Positions 10,982 through 23,600 of a DNA stretch of 64,000 nt are shown piece after piece. Below the pieces are notes generated by a model that did not search any database, was not told the DNA's origin, and worked only from the letters and a program-made list of their open reading frames with translations. Made by a program: the position numbers and the translations under genes. Source of the DNA: Mucidula mucida (Eukaryota > Basidiomycota > Agaricomycetes > Agaricales > Physalacriaceae). Where the stretch lies: NCBI GenBank assembly GCA_015501055.1, contig JADNYV010000013.1, positions 186,001 through 250,000 of the forward strand. Reading direction: 5' to 3'. Positions within the stretch are counted from its first letter, which is position 1. Each line of letters opens with the position of its first letter.

Positions 10982-11487
10982 CATACGGGACGCCACAGAC
11001 ATTTTAGATCGCTCTCTTGCGGGCGCATCATCTTGGACATTGTTTTCAGATTGCTCTGATCCTCCCGCTTAATAGCTAGTTTTGCGCTGTTCGTTTTGCT
11101 TGCTTTCATTGCTGTACTCTACTCACTATTACATATTATTGGACATTCGGGTTTCCTATCTTGTACTTAATTGTAGACTCAAACAATACGTATGCTAATG
11201 ACCTGGCGCAGTGAAGTTGATCAACTTCCTGACTTTCGTCCAGTTGTATCTTCCTTAGAAACTGAGCCTCTGTTTCTTTTGGGCAGCGTGGAGATCAAGA
11301 CATCAACTTGACCAAGGTGATACTAGGCCTTGTCGGGCGGCGGCAGCAAAGCGATACTTACAATCAATCTAAGAGGTCGACGTGACGTAGAAATCAGATG
11401 ACTCTGAGTAGAATGCATCCTTCTCCTTCAACGTCCATCTCGTCAAAACGTCGCGTCTGCCTCTCGCCGACAACCTGCTAAGTTGTC
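10982..11487. other. Intergenic region upstream of IMP3
   Basis: This holds the 3' flank of the previous gene and the upstream region of IMP3. AT-rich segments occur near 11095-11200. No supported gene. Confidence 0.4.
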
Positions 11488-12315
11488 ATGGTCCGGAAGC
11501 TCAAGCATCACGAGCAGAAGCTCCTCAAAAAAGTCGACTTTCTCAACGTGAATTTCTGTTTTTTTCACCTTGACTGTTTTCTCGTCCTCATCCGCTTGCA
11601 GTGGAAACAAGATGCCAACCTCCGAGAAGTCAAAGTCATGCGCAGATACCACATCCAAGACAGAGAGGATTATCACAAGTGCGTTTTTTACCGTTTAAAT
11701 GCATCTCTAAAATCCAGTGTTAACAAACGGTTACACAGGTATAACAAACTCTGCGGCTCCTTGAGGTCGTTCGCACACCGGATATCGCTTCTACCGGCGC
11801 AGGATGCCTATCGGTCGCGCATGGAGGCCCAGCTGCTCTCAAAACTATACGACATGGGTGTCCTGAACTCGACCGCCAAGCTCAGCGACGTCGACAAGCT
11901 CACCGTTGCCGCGTTCTGTCGCCGTCGTCTCGCCGTATTCATGTGTATGTCGAAAATGGCGGAAACTGTCAGTGCGGTGCGTTTATCACGTCTTTTCTCG
12001 CGTCAAGAAAGGTCTGATACACGAACTATAGGCAGCACAGTTCATAGAGCAGGGACATGTACGAGTTGGACCGGATAATATAACGGATCCCGCTTTTTTG
12101 GTGACACGGTAAGCATACGTCCATTTCATCTTCTTTTTTGGGTTTCGTTCATGTTGGGCTATATAGACGTATGGAAGACTTTGTGACATGGGTGGACACG
12201 TCCAAGCTCAAACGCACTATCATGTCGTACAACGATGAGGTTGGTCTGCTCATAATCGAATCATGTCTTTTGTTCACGCCCCTCTCGTTAGCTCGACGAC
12301 TACGATTTGCTGTAA
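11488..12315 (+). CDS. IMP3: U3 small nucleolar ribonucleoprotein IMP3
   Basis: Six exons (11488-11547, 11602-11678, 11739-11976, 12032-12108, 12167-12239, 12292-12315) join to 182 residues, essentially the usual family length. The start MVRKLKHHEQKLLKKVDF and the block HIQDREDYHKYNKLCG are the standard IMP3 N-terminus. An S4-type RNA-binding segment follows (LAVFMCMSKMAET then FIEQGHVRVG), and the protein ends LDDYDLL. IMP3 is part of the Mpp10-Imp3-Imp4 complex of the SSU processome and promotes U3 snoRNA to pre-rRNA pairing in the nucleolus. All intron phases are consistent and there are no frame breaks. Confidence 0.95.
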
Positions 12316-12777
12316 GCTTCCGCGTGCGTCCAACGGTAATACTTTTGTACACCGCGTATGTGCCTGCGGCCTCAAAAGTAATCTACTCTCGACCAACAGC
12401 AGTGGCAATATATCGCGTTATTCATGCATCGTCGCCGTTGAACCAAGACGGAATTTGAATAACGTCGCCACTGTGCTGGACTAGCCTTTGCTGAAATGCG
12501 GGAATAATCGTTCATCAAACCAAGGATTCTAAGGCGCGTTGGAGGTGGACGCTCTACAGTCAGCTCGGTTTCATTCGCCCATGCCTTGTCCTGGGTACCG
12601 GATGGGAGAGAAAGAGCATGGCTAGCAGGCATCGCTACCTGGGGACAACTTGAAGAATATCTCAATCAATTTGAGACAGGAATAACAATGCTTTATCAAG
12701 CCGCCTCGCCAGTTTTACAGTGATTCCACTGAAAGCATGAAGGAGTATCCAAGTCACACAAGCTGTGAGTGTTAAAT
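12316..12777 (+). other. Possible 3' end of a decayed gene
   Basis: On the plus strand a frame from about 12535 to 12722 reads as plausible protein (contains AWLAGIATWGQLEEYLNQF and ends SPVLQ) but is closed upstream by a stop and has no visible start. No family is recognised. It may be a remnant of a gene otherwise lost. Confidence 0.3.
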
Positions 12778-13247
12778 CTACATCTGTTTATTGGTTAGAA
12801 AGAAGTGGAACGAGTTTCCTAGGGCGGTGACGACCCCGTTTTGAAATGAGACGTCGGATAAACAGACAAACCCAGACATGTGCCGTAGTTCAAGAGATTT
12901 GTCCTCTGTATAGGGAAGCGATTCAGAATTCATGAATATAGAGTAAAAGTCTGTAGGCTCTATGATACACATGTTCAGCCCACATATTCGTGCCGCGTGG
13001 CCCGCCAATAGTACCTTAATCCCATTTCGTCAAATCTTCCATCAATCTGCGCTTGCGGAACGTTGAATTCATCGAACAAGAATCTCACTTGCATGAGCGC
13101 CACAAGGGAGACCAATCCGGACATCAACTCGTCACAATTTTTTCCCTTGCCTTCTTCGAAATCCTGGCGCATTTGCGAAATGGCTGCGCTCAAGCCGGGT
13201 TCAGGAAAGTTAGTATCCCACTTGTAGGTACCAGCATATCGAGCCAT
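12778..13247 (-). pseudogene. Unknown protein with one frame break
   Basis: Two overlapping minus-strand frames appear to be one protein of about 165 residues. The first starts MARYAGTYKWDTNFPEPG and runs to RFDEMG. The second continues from KVLLAGHAARICGLN to a stop near 12780. They can be joined by a single base change near 13018-13025 in a run reading GGGATTAAGG. I do not recognise the family. The upstream start is uncertain, and the region 13248 upward has no clear first exon. Confidence 0.4.
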
Positions 13248-14109
13248 CTAAAGGCAGAGATTCTGACGGGATTCGAGTGTATCTAGATTGGGGATGGACA
13301 CTTATGCCGGGCATCAGCTTAGACAGACGACCGATATACGACTGCGTACTTGATGAGCAGACAAGCTACCACTGAAATAACAACAGGGATGACGAGAGGC
13401 AAGGGGAATTAAATCGCGCGGGTAGGTGATGATGGGAAGACGATGGCTTCTCTGGCTGTGCCAATGTAGGTGTGGCGTATGACGTCCGCGATCGAGTCTA
13501 TTCCGTTTCTTATCTCTTTCTTTTGAAGGACGCAGCTACACTTCCGTGATACCCAGTGTGGGACTCGCCTCGTTAGAGGCTATATCCACTAAAACGACTT
13601 TACCTAGTATAGACCAGGAACGTGGGTCTCAAGAACCACTCGCCCATAAGTCCCCCTCTTCCTGCCTCTGAATTCCCCTTTTTAGACTTTGCCTAACAAG
13701 ATAGTATCATTGACCAAAGCGTGAAGTCATGTCTTAAATCTTGGTAAGTACACATTGGCTACAATGTACAACTATCATATCGAACGAAGTCATTGAAGTA
13801 TTGACATTTAGCTATATCATTCGAACAGGCTGATGAGCTCTCTGTTGAACTTCGCACTCGCACACTTGTGTTCACTGCATGTAGCACAAGAAGCTGACGA
13901 GTTTGACATCGGAGCGCCGTACTGTACTTGATAAAGCCGCCTCCCCCGTTCCACTTACTGGACCAACCGGCCTAGCGGATTTGATTAAAATGAATGCGAA
14001 GATCTACGTTACGGCAGTGATATACATGCAGTACAACAACAGTGATGATTCCCAACAGAATAAATAAGAAATAACGGTCATTTCAAGGGGCATTGGCATC
14101 TCTCTCCGT
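13248..14109. other. Stretch without a supported gene
   Basis: About 860 bp with no convincing coding frame, lying between the unknown minus-strand remnant and the secreted protein gene whose 3' end is at 14110. An AT-rich segment lies around 13670-13830. Confidence 0.45.
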
Positions 14110-15638
14110 TTATTGACCACCGCCAGCAACAACTTGGAACTATCAAACTCGGTCAGCACCTGGGATCCCGATGAAATGCAAAACACTCACGTAGACAACA
14201 TCATCACACGATCCGTGTTGAGCAATCGGAGCCAACACCGGCTGGTGGTTCGCCGCCGCGTTGATGGACGAAAGCTTGTAAAAGCCCGCGGGCAGCCCGT
14301 TGGTAACATCAGCTGTCAGGATACCATTGTTCGCTGCGCCGTTGAGCCCCTTGAAGAACGCAAAGCTCAGAGGGTTCAGCAGATCCGTAGCCTCAAACGC
14401 AGAGATTGTCTCGATTACGACGTGCGAGTGGCCAACGATCACACCGTCGCTGTTGAGCGTCTGAGGGGCAGAGAAGTATTTGTCCTGAGCGTTCACAAAG
14501 TTACCAGTCTGAAGGGGTGTGTGATCAGTTTCAGTTGAGAAGACCAAAATATTTTCGAGGGCTCACATCAAGGTTCTGGATGGCCATGCTGATGGTGAAT
14601 GACTCGTTCTCGTTGAATTGCTGGAAGTTCACAGGGAACGTGAACTTGGACGTGGGGATCTTGTCCTTCGCGGGGAGAACACCCATCGGGGCGGGGTTAC
14701 AGCTACCAGTTTCGATCTGCTTGCCATTCGTGATAGGGAGGTTCACTGTAGCGCAAAAGTTGATAAAGTTGTTTGCAGACGTCAAACTCGGGGAAGCAAC
14801 TTCGCCTATGATACCGCAACGCATGAGATCTTCGCAATGCACATGGAAGAGAACGCATACCTGGTTTCAGCGCCGCGATTCCATCAGTGTTGAAATTATC
14901 GGCGATGACAGAGGGATCAAGAGCTACGAACAAGATGTTAGATCATTCGACGCGAAAGACCGTGAAAGGCCGCGTACTCAGTGAGGACTGGATGTCCCCA
15001 GTATCTGTGTTGCCAGCAGCTGAACCATCGCCCGCATTGTTTGTGCCGTCAGTACCGTTGGTGGCACCAGTGCCGCTCTGGGCATCCCCATTTCCGGTAT
15101 TACTGTTGTTATCGTTTGAGCCACCAGCCCCAGTCGCGCCCGTCTGATGATCAGCGTGAGATGAGGTGCAATCTCCGAGTCGGGGAAAGGATCTTACCGC
15201 CGCTAAGCGCGCTGCCAAGTCATCAGCGGTCGTACATGTTATACTCGTCCCGGCCGAGTTGACCAAGGGTAGAGCGGCGCAACTGTGATACGGATTAGGA
15301 CGGAGGTCGTGGAGGAAGAGGTGAAACATACATGGTGCCACCCGCGCACGGTTGGAGGACAAACTTGCCACCTACGCACTGCGCGAACTGGTCATTTACA
15401 CATGCGTCCTCGGGTGCGGTACAGGCAGAGTCGGGCGTGAGTGATTTGAATTTATCACTGTTCGGATTGTCAGTTATCACAGAATCAAAATGAGATCTAC
15501 AACGTACTTCAAAGCAATCGCGTCTTGTCCGTTTTGCAAGTCGAAATCTGCGCGTCGCATAGAGCGTACACGCGTAAAACGAGCAGGACTGGCCGACGCA
15601 GCCAAGCACAGGGCGAGAGAAACAAATGCAGAACGCAT
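14110..15638 (-). CDS. Secreted protein with CBM19-like N-terminal domain
   Basis: The gene starts at 15638 with a signal peptide (MRSAFVSLALCLAASASPA) followed by a dibasic region. The next exon has a Cys-rich segment of the chitin-binding CBM19 type (CTAPEDACVN...CVGGKFVLQPCAGGT). A Gly-Asn-Thr-rich linker follows. The large C-terminal domain is shared with its decayed neighbour (SANNFINFC, ITNGKQIETGSCNP, VGHSHVVIE, FFKGLNGAA, LPAGFYKLSSIN, AQHGSCDDVVY), ending VVAGGGQ at 14110-14112. At least seven short introns are needed. This two-part protein is common in Agaricomycetes and is sometimes mislabelled as ribosomal protein S17, which the sequence does not support. The CBM19 part suggests binding of chitin in cell walls; function of the C-terminal domain is unknown. 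Confidence 0.8.
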
Positions 15639-17697
15639 GATGAGATGTAAGAGAATGAATGTAGTTAATAAGACTCCAGGTCAAGCTACGATGTCGAATC
15701 GAGCAAAAGAATGGTACAAGGCAGAGAGAGTGGCGGTGAGAGGATGACTGGGGAAGGCAGATGAAGAAATTTAGATTCGCCCATTGTTCGTTTTATATCC
15801 ACAAGACCCGGGAACGGATCGGGTGCCGAACCTTTGTTCTCAGGGCCCGCAATGACATTGATGAATGGCGAAAGGACTCGAGGGGCACTTGGGTGAAACT
15901 GTCAGGTAAATGCGCGATGGAATCAATATTTGTGAACCAACACGCTGGAAAATCCAATGGACCATGAAGCACACGTCAACCGTAGCAATCCTGATCCTGA
16001 TTTTTCGTCCGATCACGACAACAGTCAGTCGGGCGGCGAGTCGCCGCTGCGTTTGGTGCGTTTTGTACAGTGGAGATCACCCGGATTGGCCGTTTAAATC
16101 CATTGTCCACTGTATGAGCGGCATATTTGTATTTGGCGCGGTAAAGGGAACAAGAGGCTTGAAGTAGGCTGTGCGTCTGTTTGGTCACGCTCCTTTGGAC
16201 ACTCCCACAAGTACAAACAAAATATGTTGATCCTTCAAGTTCCCGCCAGGCTCGCACGCCAGACTCGTCGATCCAATGGAGGCATGAGTGGAACTGTCAG
16301 TGTTTGTAGATCGTCGAACGGCATGTCGAGACGCTTTCGACAGAGTTCGTGTAAACGGCCGCTCAGAGAGTGAGTGAGAGCATTTTGCCTGATTGGACCT
16401 GTAAACATGTAAACAAATGTCAGCAATCCATCACTAGTTCAAAACCGAAAGGTGTACGATGGTGTTCGTTGAGCTCAGTTATGATGGAGCGCACAGGGGA
16501 CGAGGATGATCAAACGTGGAGGGTATATGCAACCGTCCAGTGGTGAGGATAACATAATCTTTACAGTTCCATGGCAACGCGCTTGTCATCGTGGCAGAGG
16601 AGAAGGTCTGTATATAGTTCTCCTTGAAGGCCACGCATTGACTACATTGTGCAATGTGCATGCCCTGAATGCTGATAGTGAGGTCCGAGCGCCCCATCAT
16701 GATCACCACGCAGTGGAGAGACTTCTGCCGACTACGTGGCGGTCTCGATAGCCCATACAGACGCAAACGAGTAGTTCCACTGTAGTAAGGACACAAGAAT
16801 TAGTGCAACGTCAAGTCGAGGAGCTGGGGGAAATTGAAAGGCGAGGGCGGCATAGGGTTTGCCGGCCGGTCGATCACCCTATTTTTTGGTTCCGTTTCGA
16901 CCTTGTTTTGACGCATCAACATCATCTTCAGGCGACGTGTACAGTTCCAGCTACTGGGAAATGGCTGCAAATGGACGCCACTCATACATCTCCATCTCCA
17001 TGTGCATCTGCATCATCCCCAGTGTATTGAAGATGCCGCCTGACTTTGACCTGCCGTATCTTGTATCAAATTCTCATGACGGTCGCTATATCCCCTCCAT
17101 CCGCCATCTGTCAGTCTGGAACCGCCTTCTGTGCCTTCAATGATCCTTTATGATTTGATGGTCGCGACAGCGAATAGGAACTCAGTTTTTGGCTTTAATC
17201 GTGATGCTGGCATTGACTGGTATGCGAACAGAAACAGGGTAGCCCAGTCAACAATCATTGCCGCCACACAAGTCTCTATCTCTGGCTATTCTCTCGACTA
17301 CGCGCTTACTGGTTTCGTCTCCCAAAGTTACTAAAGTTGAAGGACTATTACTCTGATCCTGATGACTCGGTATCACATACGGCGAAGCCAGTCGCCCGAA
17401 TACCCCATACCACGAAGAACTAGAAGGAAGACTCATGTTCTTCGACGTTGCTGTAAGATATATTTGGAGCGTTAATTTTGCGACACGATGCTTCAGTCGG
17501 ATGTTAACCTCCTGCTTGAACATGTCTCGCCTTTCCATATGTCGACTACGCTGCGCCAGTACTGGGTATTCATCTGCAATCCTACGGCTATTACTGTCCA
17601 CTGTCTTTTTCGTAATGATGAGGACCCGGCGGTCTGTCATTGGTCTGTATTGATACCTGCTGCCAAGAATAGGTCGACAGCTAATAATACCTGCACG
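15639..17697. other. 2 kb shared upstream region of the two secreted-protein genes
   Basis: This is head-to-head spacer between the starts at 15638 (minus) and 17881 (plus). Several minus-strand frames (16235-16426, 16479-16796, 16800-16985, 17248-17640) look mildly protein-like but cannot be joined into one gene by eye and match nothing I know. Treated as intergenic, possibly with a decayed gene. Confidence 0.4.
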
Positions 17698-17706
17698 TAT
17701 ATAAAG
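17698..17706 (+). promoter_or_regulatory. TATA box upstream of the decayed secreted-protein gene
   Basis: TATATAAAG is followed within 10-50 bp by a long CT-rich tract (17713-17755), the usual arrangement of strong fungal promoters. The start codon is at 17881. It suggests that the gene was well expressed before it decayed. Confidence 0.55.
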
Positions 17707-17880
17707 GCGTGCCCTCTTTCATCATTCTCATCCTTTCTCCCCTCCCCTTCGTAGTCTCGGTACTCTGCTCGCGATCCGTGATCGTCTTTCTTCCCGTCTT
17801 TTTTCGACCTGGTGTCTGCTCTTTGGCTCCATCTTCCATTCACTTTAGTCTTTCGTTACTTTCTATCTGACGAGAGAAGA

Positions 17881-19663
17881 TGAAGACTGCATCGCTTCTG
17901 GTTTCTTTGATGTTGGCGTTGTCCGCCACTGCCGCCCCTCAGGTACCTACATCCGTCTTTCCGTGAAAATTCACTAACTTGACAAACATCAGTTCGGTAA
18001 GGGATTTAATGGCAAGGGCGGAGGTAGAAAGGGAGGATCTGGAGCTGTAGCAGGTGTAAGACTTACCCTGACATGTTGAATGTTCGTCGACTGACGTGCT
18101 TTCTAGGGCGCTGCCGCCGGTGCCGCAGGAGGCGCAGCCGCTGGTGCGGCTGCCGCGGGTGGCGCTCCTCCACCAGTCGCAAGTGCAGTCGACAATGGTG
18201 CTAGTGGTTCTGCGGCCGACGCAAGTGCCAGCGTCGCTGCTCCAGTCGCCAGCGCAGTGGCCACTGCGCTGCTAACGGGACCGATTCTACTGCTGGAGAT
18301 AACACTGGTGCGGGGAACAACGGCAATGGTGGAGCAAACAACGGCAATGACGGGGGGAATGGGAATGCAAACAACGGCAACAACAACGCCGGAAGTGGCG
18401 CAGCTGCTGGTGGAAATGCGGACGCCCAGACTTCATTAAGTGCGATTAATTGTGGCATGTTCCGTTTTTGTGAGCTGATTTCCGTTCAGCGCTGGATCCT
18501 GCTGTCATCGCGAAGGGCTTCGCGAACGATGGTCAAGGTCAGTTTTTAATCTACGACTATACCAACGTTATACTCATTATTGAATTTTACAGATGTTCCC
18601 ACTGACGGCAAGTTTCCCTCGTTGCTCCATTCCACCATCTCATGAGATATCAGGCCAAGTCGCTTCATTAACGTCCACCAACAACTTCATCAACTTTTGC
18701 TTGACGGTCCCAAATCTTCCTATCACTGACGGAAAGCAGATACATCTGGATCTTGCAACCCAGGTGCGTTAGGTAAAGCAGCAGAGCGCTATCTGACCCC
18801 GTTTCCTAAGCCCCCATTGGTACCATTCCCAGCACAGATAACATGCCCTCTGCGAAGTTCGTTTCCCCTGTGAACAACGACAACTTTGATGCCAACACTG
18901 CCTTCACCATTACCATGGCCATCACAAGTGAGCTCTACTTTTCTGTCTTTATTCCCAGTCATCTCATGATACGGTAGCCTTGAAACCGGAAACTTGTCAA
19001 CGCCCAAGAAAACTACTTCTCTGCGCCACAACAAGTCAACCCTTCCAGCGGTCAAATTATCGGCCACAGTCATGTCACTATTGACCCTCTCGACTCGGTT
19101 ACTTCGACGACACCTACCGACCCGAAGGGCTTCGTCTTCTTCAAGGTAGTATCCACTTCCACAAGATACTTCGGATCAACTCACAGTAAATATAGGGTAT
19201 CAATGGAGCAGCCGTCAACGGCCAGGTAACTGCCGACGTCGACAAAGGTCTTCCCGCCGGTGCCTACCGCTTGTGCTCGATCAACTCCAGGTACGCGAAT
19301 GTCACTTGTATACGCCACGTCTGGGACTCAACGTTGGATAGTTCCAACATCAGCCAGTCATTGTTGCTGTAGCTCAGCACGGGTCTCTTGATGATTGTGT
19401 CTACGTAAGTTTTTGTCAAGTCGTGTTCTTATAGACTTCTCATCAAGTGTTTAGTTCACTGTAGGTGGCGCGGCTGGCGGTAATGCAGGCGGAAACGCTG
19501 GTGCTAACGGAGGTGCTGCTGCCAATGGAGGTGCCGCTGCCAATGGAGGTGCCGCTGCTAACGGAGGTGCTCAGGCTAACGGAGGTGCCCAGGCTAACGG
19601 GGTGCTCAGGCTAACGGTGGTGCTCAGGCTAACGGTGGTGCCCAGGCTGGCAAGGGTAACTAA
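17881..19663 (+). pseudogene. Decayed paralogue of the secreted protein at 14110-15638
   Basis: A signal peptide (MKTASLLVSLMLALSATAAP) is followed by Gly/Ala-rich and Asn/Gly-rich linkers and then the same C-terminal domain as the neighbour: LDPAVIAKGF, LTSTNNFINFC, ITDGKQ, IIGHSHVTID, KGINGAAVNGQ, LPAGAYRL, AQHGSLDD. It ends with a Gly-Asn-Ala repeat tail of (NGGA-x-A) units and stop 19661-19663. The frame must shift at about 18265, 18742, 18975-18995, 19335 and in the tail near 19598, nearly always as a missing base relative to the paralogue. One intron (18608-18653) has a GC donor. It lacks the CBM19-like Cys domain. Either a pseudogene or a poorly resolved sequence next to repeat R2. Confidence 0.75.
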
Positions 19664-19926
19664 AGCAGCGCTGTAGATGTAAGTTATGGATCCGGAGTAC
19701 CTACGACTATTTCTCTTTCCTTGTAATTTCGTGGACACGAGATTTTTTCTTTCTTTTCGACGACATCCTAATTGTGTGACACATGATGCTCGCTAAAAAG
19801 AGCGATTGTATCGACGACTAAGCGTACAAGAACCGAGTTTGTTAAGTAAACAGTCTCCTGCGACCTATTATTCACTGAATCTGTTCGACACTTGTACAGC
19901 ACGTACTGAGCCTTCTCGTTTAGGCC

Positions 19927-20112
19927 ATGCTTGACAGCATTCACAAGAGACGGCAGTTCACATTTGATGAATATCTGACCATCTTACGTCTGCAATGTGG
20001 TGTTGACCAGACGCAGGGCGATCCGAGGGCGTCTATGGCTATGAACCGGGATTATAGTATGTATGTTATAGATCTGCACGGACTGGAAATGGATAACTTG
20101 GCATCACCCTGA
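19927..20112 (+). pseudogene. Orphan SEC8 last exon
   Basis: The 61 residues from MLDSI to DNLASP match the end of the intact SEC8 at 56306-56491 with only a few changes (for example H/R, R/Q, I/M, M/V). The intron acceptor (CTCGTTTAG) is retained but all upstream exons are missing, so this cannot encode a functional exocyst subunit. The stop is the same. It marks the left part of the duplicated segment that carries R2. Confidence 0.9.
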
Positions 20113-20689
20113 TACCTATTGTACCCGATATCTATTTCGCTAATCTACTACGAGACTATCGAACCCGCACATGCGCTAGAGGCCAGGAAATGAGCTGAGA
20201 AACATCCGACTATTGAAGATCCTTGAGTTGTTGATACGGTGCACTCTGGGTGCACTTAAGTTTTAACGTTGGGCAAGAGTAGTCAACACTCTCCGCCGAC
20301 GCCCGATCATTCAATAAGTGAAAGCTCTCCAACTCCTATATCTTACTCTGTGTACTCTACAATACCCCATATCTCTCGTGGGCGTACAAATCATAGCCTA
20401 AGTACTACGGTGGCCTGAGACTGAATGATTGCAGCTAGTCACCAGACCGACGATGCGTCGCATGCCCCAGGGTAACCGATGCCTGCTATATGAGTAAGCC
20501 TTGAGTTGTAGTGTACTAGTACTAGTACGTAGTATGTCAAGGCTTGCTCATGTAGTGGGCAGAGGTTACCTGGTAGTCAGCTGAGCAACACGGGCCTGGC
20601 CAGCTCGAGAGTCTCCTGACGGGCATGTAGGACTGACTGAGGCTCTACACTCTTACTACTGTGAAAGTTCAGTCTGTTAACAGGGGAGG

Positions 20690-23600
20690 AGAGCACCTTT
20701 TTCTTCAAACTTTATGACCACGCGGAGTTGAGATTTCTCAGAGGAAAGCTGGAGCAATTGCAAAGTACAATGTTGAGGTAGCGAGCCGTACGCGTGACAT
20801 TGGAGCGCGTCGTGTAAGACTTACGCCAGTGGTTGATCCCGTTATTCGTCTACGCGAGGACACAGATCAAGAGCTGCGTGAAGGCGCGCGATATCGTCGT
20901 TGAGGAGGATATCATGAGAGTTGGCGGAATGAGAAGTACCAGAAAGGATGGAATTGAACCCGTATCACACGCCTGGTCGCGTATGTTTGCGTTCGCAGCC
21001 AAAGATAGAAAATTTCATTGCGAGAGCTGTACTATGTAAGAAACTCAAAAAGAAAATGCGGCGAGGACCACGGGTGCATCAAAACCTTCTGGGGAAAACC
21101 TCGTCGAGGGAAAAACCCCAGTAAGGAAAGCTACCGGGCTGTTATACAGAAAGCTACCTACGCGAAGAGCGAACCCGTAAGTAGAGAGGCGGTAACCGTG
21201 ACGATGGAATAGCAGGCCAAATACTCAGAAGCCGTCAAGTACGAGACACACACTTTGAAGCATAGAAAAAGAAGACCATGAAGAAACTCAGCGCAAGGCT
21301 TCCAGTGGAAGTCATATACTCGAAAGAAAACCTTCAACACTCAGTGCACTATCAGAAAAATAGAAAAGAACAGAGGAGAAGCAGAAGAGGAACATGAGAA
21401 AGCACGCGGAACCCCAACACTCAGCGCACTGTCAGAGAAGCAGACAAGAACAGAAGGGAGGCAGAAGAAGAACATAAGACGGCACAAGGAACCCCAGACA
21501 CTCGAGACAAAGCTTACGGTTTAACGCGCTGCTTAGTCGCCCGAGGGCATAAGCTGGGAACCCACGTCAAGGGGGCGCGCGGAACACTGCTGCAAAGTGA
21601 CCGATTCCCAGAACCGGGAGACTTGTCGCGTCAAGCCCTCAACGCCCGTAGACGTCGAACCCGCATTATGTGGCCAACACTCTGCGAGCCCCAGTGTCAA
21701 TGCTTCGGTGGAGCCACATAGGGACTCTAAGACTCGGTCAATAAATAAGTGGTCGATGTTGGAAAACAGAAAACTCACCACCGTCACACCTGCCCGCCGA
21801 CTGCACCGAAGATCTCTTGACATAGCGTCATCCTCTCAGGGCGCAGCCAGCGGACGGGTTCATTTAAAGGGACTGAACCAAACCCACATCTCGCCCCCGA
21901 CTACATCCAGAGCGCGCTAAAGGCCCCACAGCCTTTTTAAGGAGATGCGACCCGTTTTTCGTCAGTGGTCGGACGTCGCTGCTGCTCAACGAGCGTGGAC
22001 AGGCGTGATAGCCCCGCGATCCCCAACCCTCAAGCGCGGAGGACACGCCTCGGATACAGTGACCACAAAGTACAGTCAATCCCGGACCAGTCACCACGGC
22101 GCAGCGCTGTGGGACGTGGAGAGAAGGACTCGTCGGCATCCAGGCCAGACCCGCACCGAGCCGTTACTCTTAACGGTACCTGGAACAAGTGAGGTGCGGG
22201 AAGTCAAGGGCCCGAAGGCTCTCCGACGCCCTGTGGTGTGAATCCGAAAACGCGCCGTGTCGACGGCTGGGGCGGCATCTATCGTTTCATTTTCAGATGT
22301 CGGCCTGAGGTGATGTTAGCGACGGAAGCAGCGGGCATATAGCGAAAGCGTACTTTAGGTTGTAGTCGATTAAAGAGGACTGTTTCCTATAAGCGATTGT
22401 CAGTGGCGACCGAGGAGTGGGAGGGAAAGCGAACTCTTGTACTCAAAGACAGCCAGATTGCCCCTGGCTGTCACCACCCTTCTTGCGGTTGTCATTTTGA
22501 AAAGACTTTTTCTGGAGATGATGATCAGCGGCGAAGATACTATGAACAGGTTGTCACGCACTAGTCTTTTCATTCTTGAGATTTATTATGAGCAGACATC
22601 TTCTGCAAGCGATGATCAGCGATAGGCGAAGCGAAGAGTGGGAAGTCGTGCACCTGTCTGCTCATAATCCTTTCAGATGTCCTTGCTGTCATCGCCACAG
22701 CTTGTCGACACGAATCATATTTATGAGCAAGACGATTGAATGACTAGACAACAATCAGAGCCTGAAGGAGGGCACGAAGAAGCACATACTTGTCTTCTCA
22801 TAGACAGCCAGGTCTTGCCCTGGCTGTCGTCCTCGGCGGCGCGTCTTCGCCACCGTTTTCTAGACTTAGTGTTTGCATTTATGAGCGAGACAATCCAATG
22901 ACTGGACCACAATGAGTCAATATCAGAGAAGAACATAAGCGGGAATCCACATACTTGTCTGCTCATAGACAACCAGGGCTTGTCCTGGCTGTCGTCTTGA
23001 TGTTGTCGCCACCGTTTCCTAAGGGTTAGTCCATAATGTTATGAGCAAGACAATTCAGTGACTAGACAAAGATCAGACGCCGAAGGGGAGCAGAGCGAGG
23101 AAGAAGCACGAACTTGTCTTCTCATTGACAGCCAGGCTTCGTCGTCCTGGCTGTCATCCCGGTTTGCGCGCGTAAGCGCCACAATCCTTCATGATGGATG
23201 GTCGGGTCCTGTAGTAGAGGTCAGGTCGAGTAAAGAGCCAGGGCAGGGGAAAGGATTGAGCGATGACCTTTTCGTGGATGGTGGGGGTAGTAAAGAAAGA
23301 GGATAGGCGCCCGTTCTCGTGGCTTTATAGCTGTAGAGTGTGGTCCTGTTGTTGTCTGTTAATCGGGGATATCAGTCGAGCAAAGGTCAGCCGAGTTCCC
23401 GTAGATCAGAAGCAGCGATAATGGAGTCCTCGTGTTAAGCTGCGTGCAGCCCTGCACTGCATTTGGTGGCGCCTTTGTTCAACTCCAGTCGTAAACAGGG
23501 TAAGAACGGCCGTTCTCCCGGGCTTGAGACAGGTGTACAAGTGGGTGAGTTGTGTATTGCTATGCGCCAGGTGGTCATTCTCAGAGAAGAGGATTCAACA

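Noticed and set aside
16235..17640. Series of minus-strand ORFs as one multi-exon gene
   Set aside because: No consistent set of splice sites joins them, and no segment resembles a known family.
20936..20975. tRNA-like GAATTGAACCCG segment in the R tail
   Set aside because: It resembles a reverse B box only; no cloverleaf could be drawn around it.
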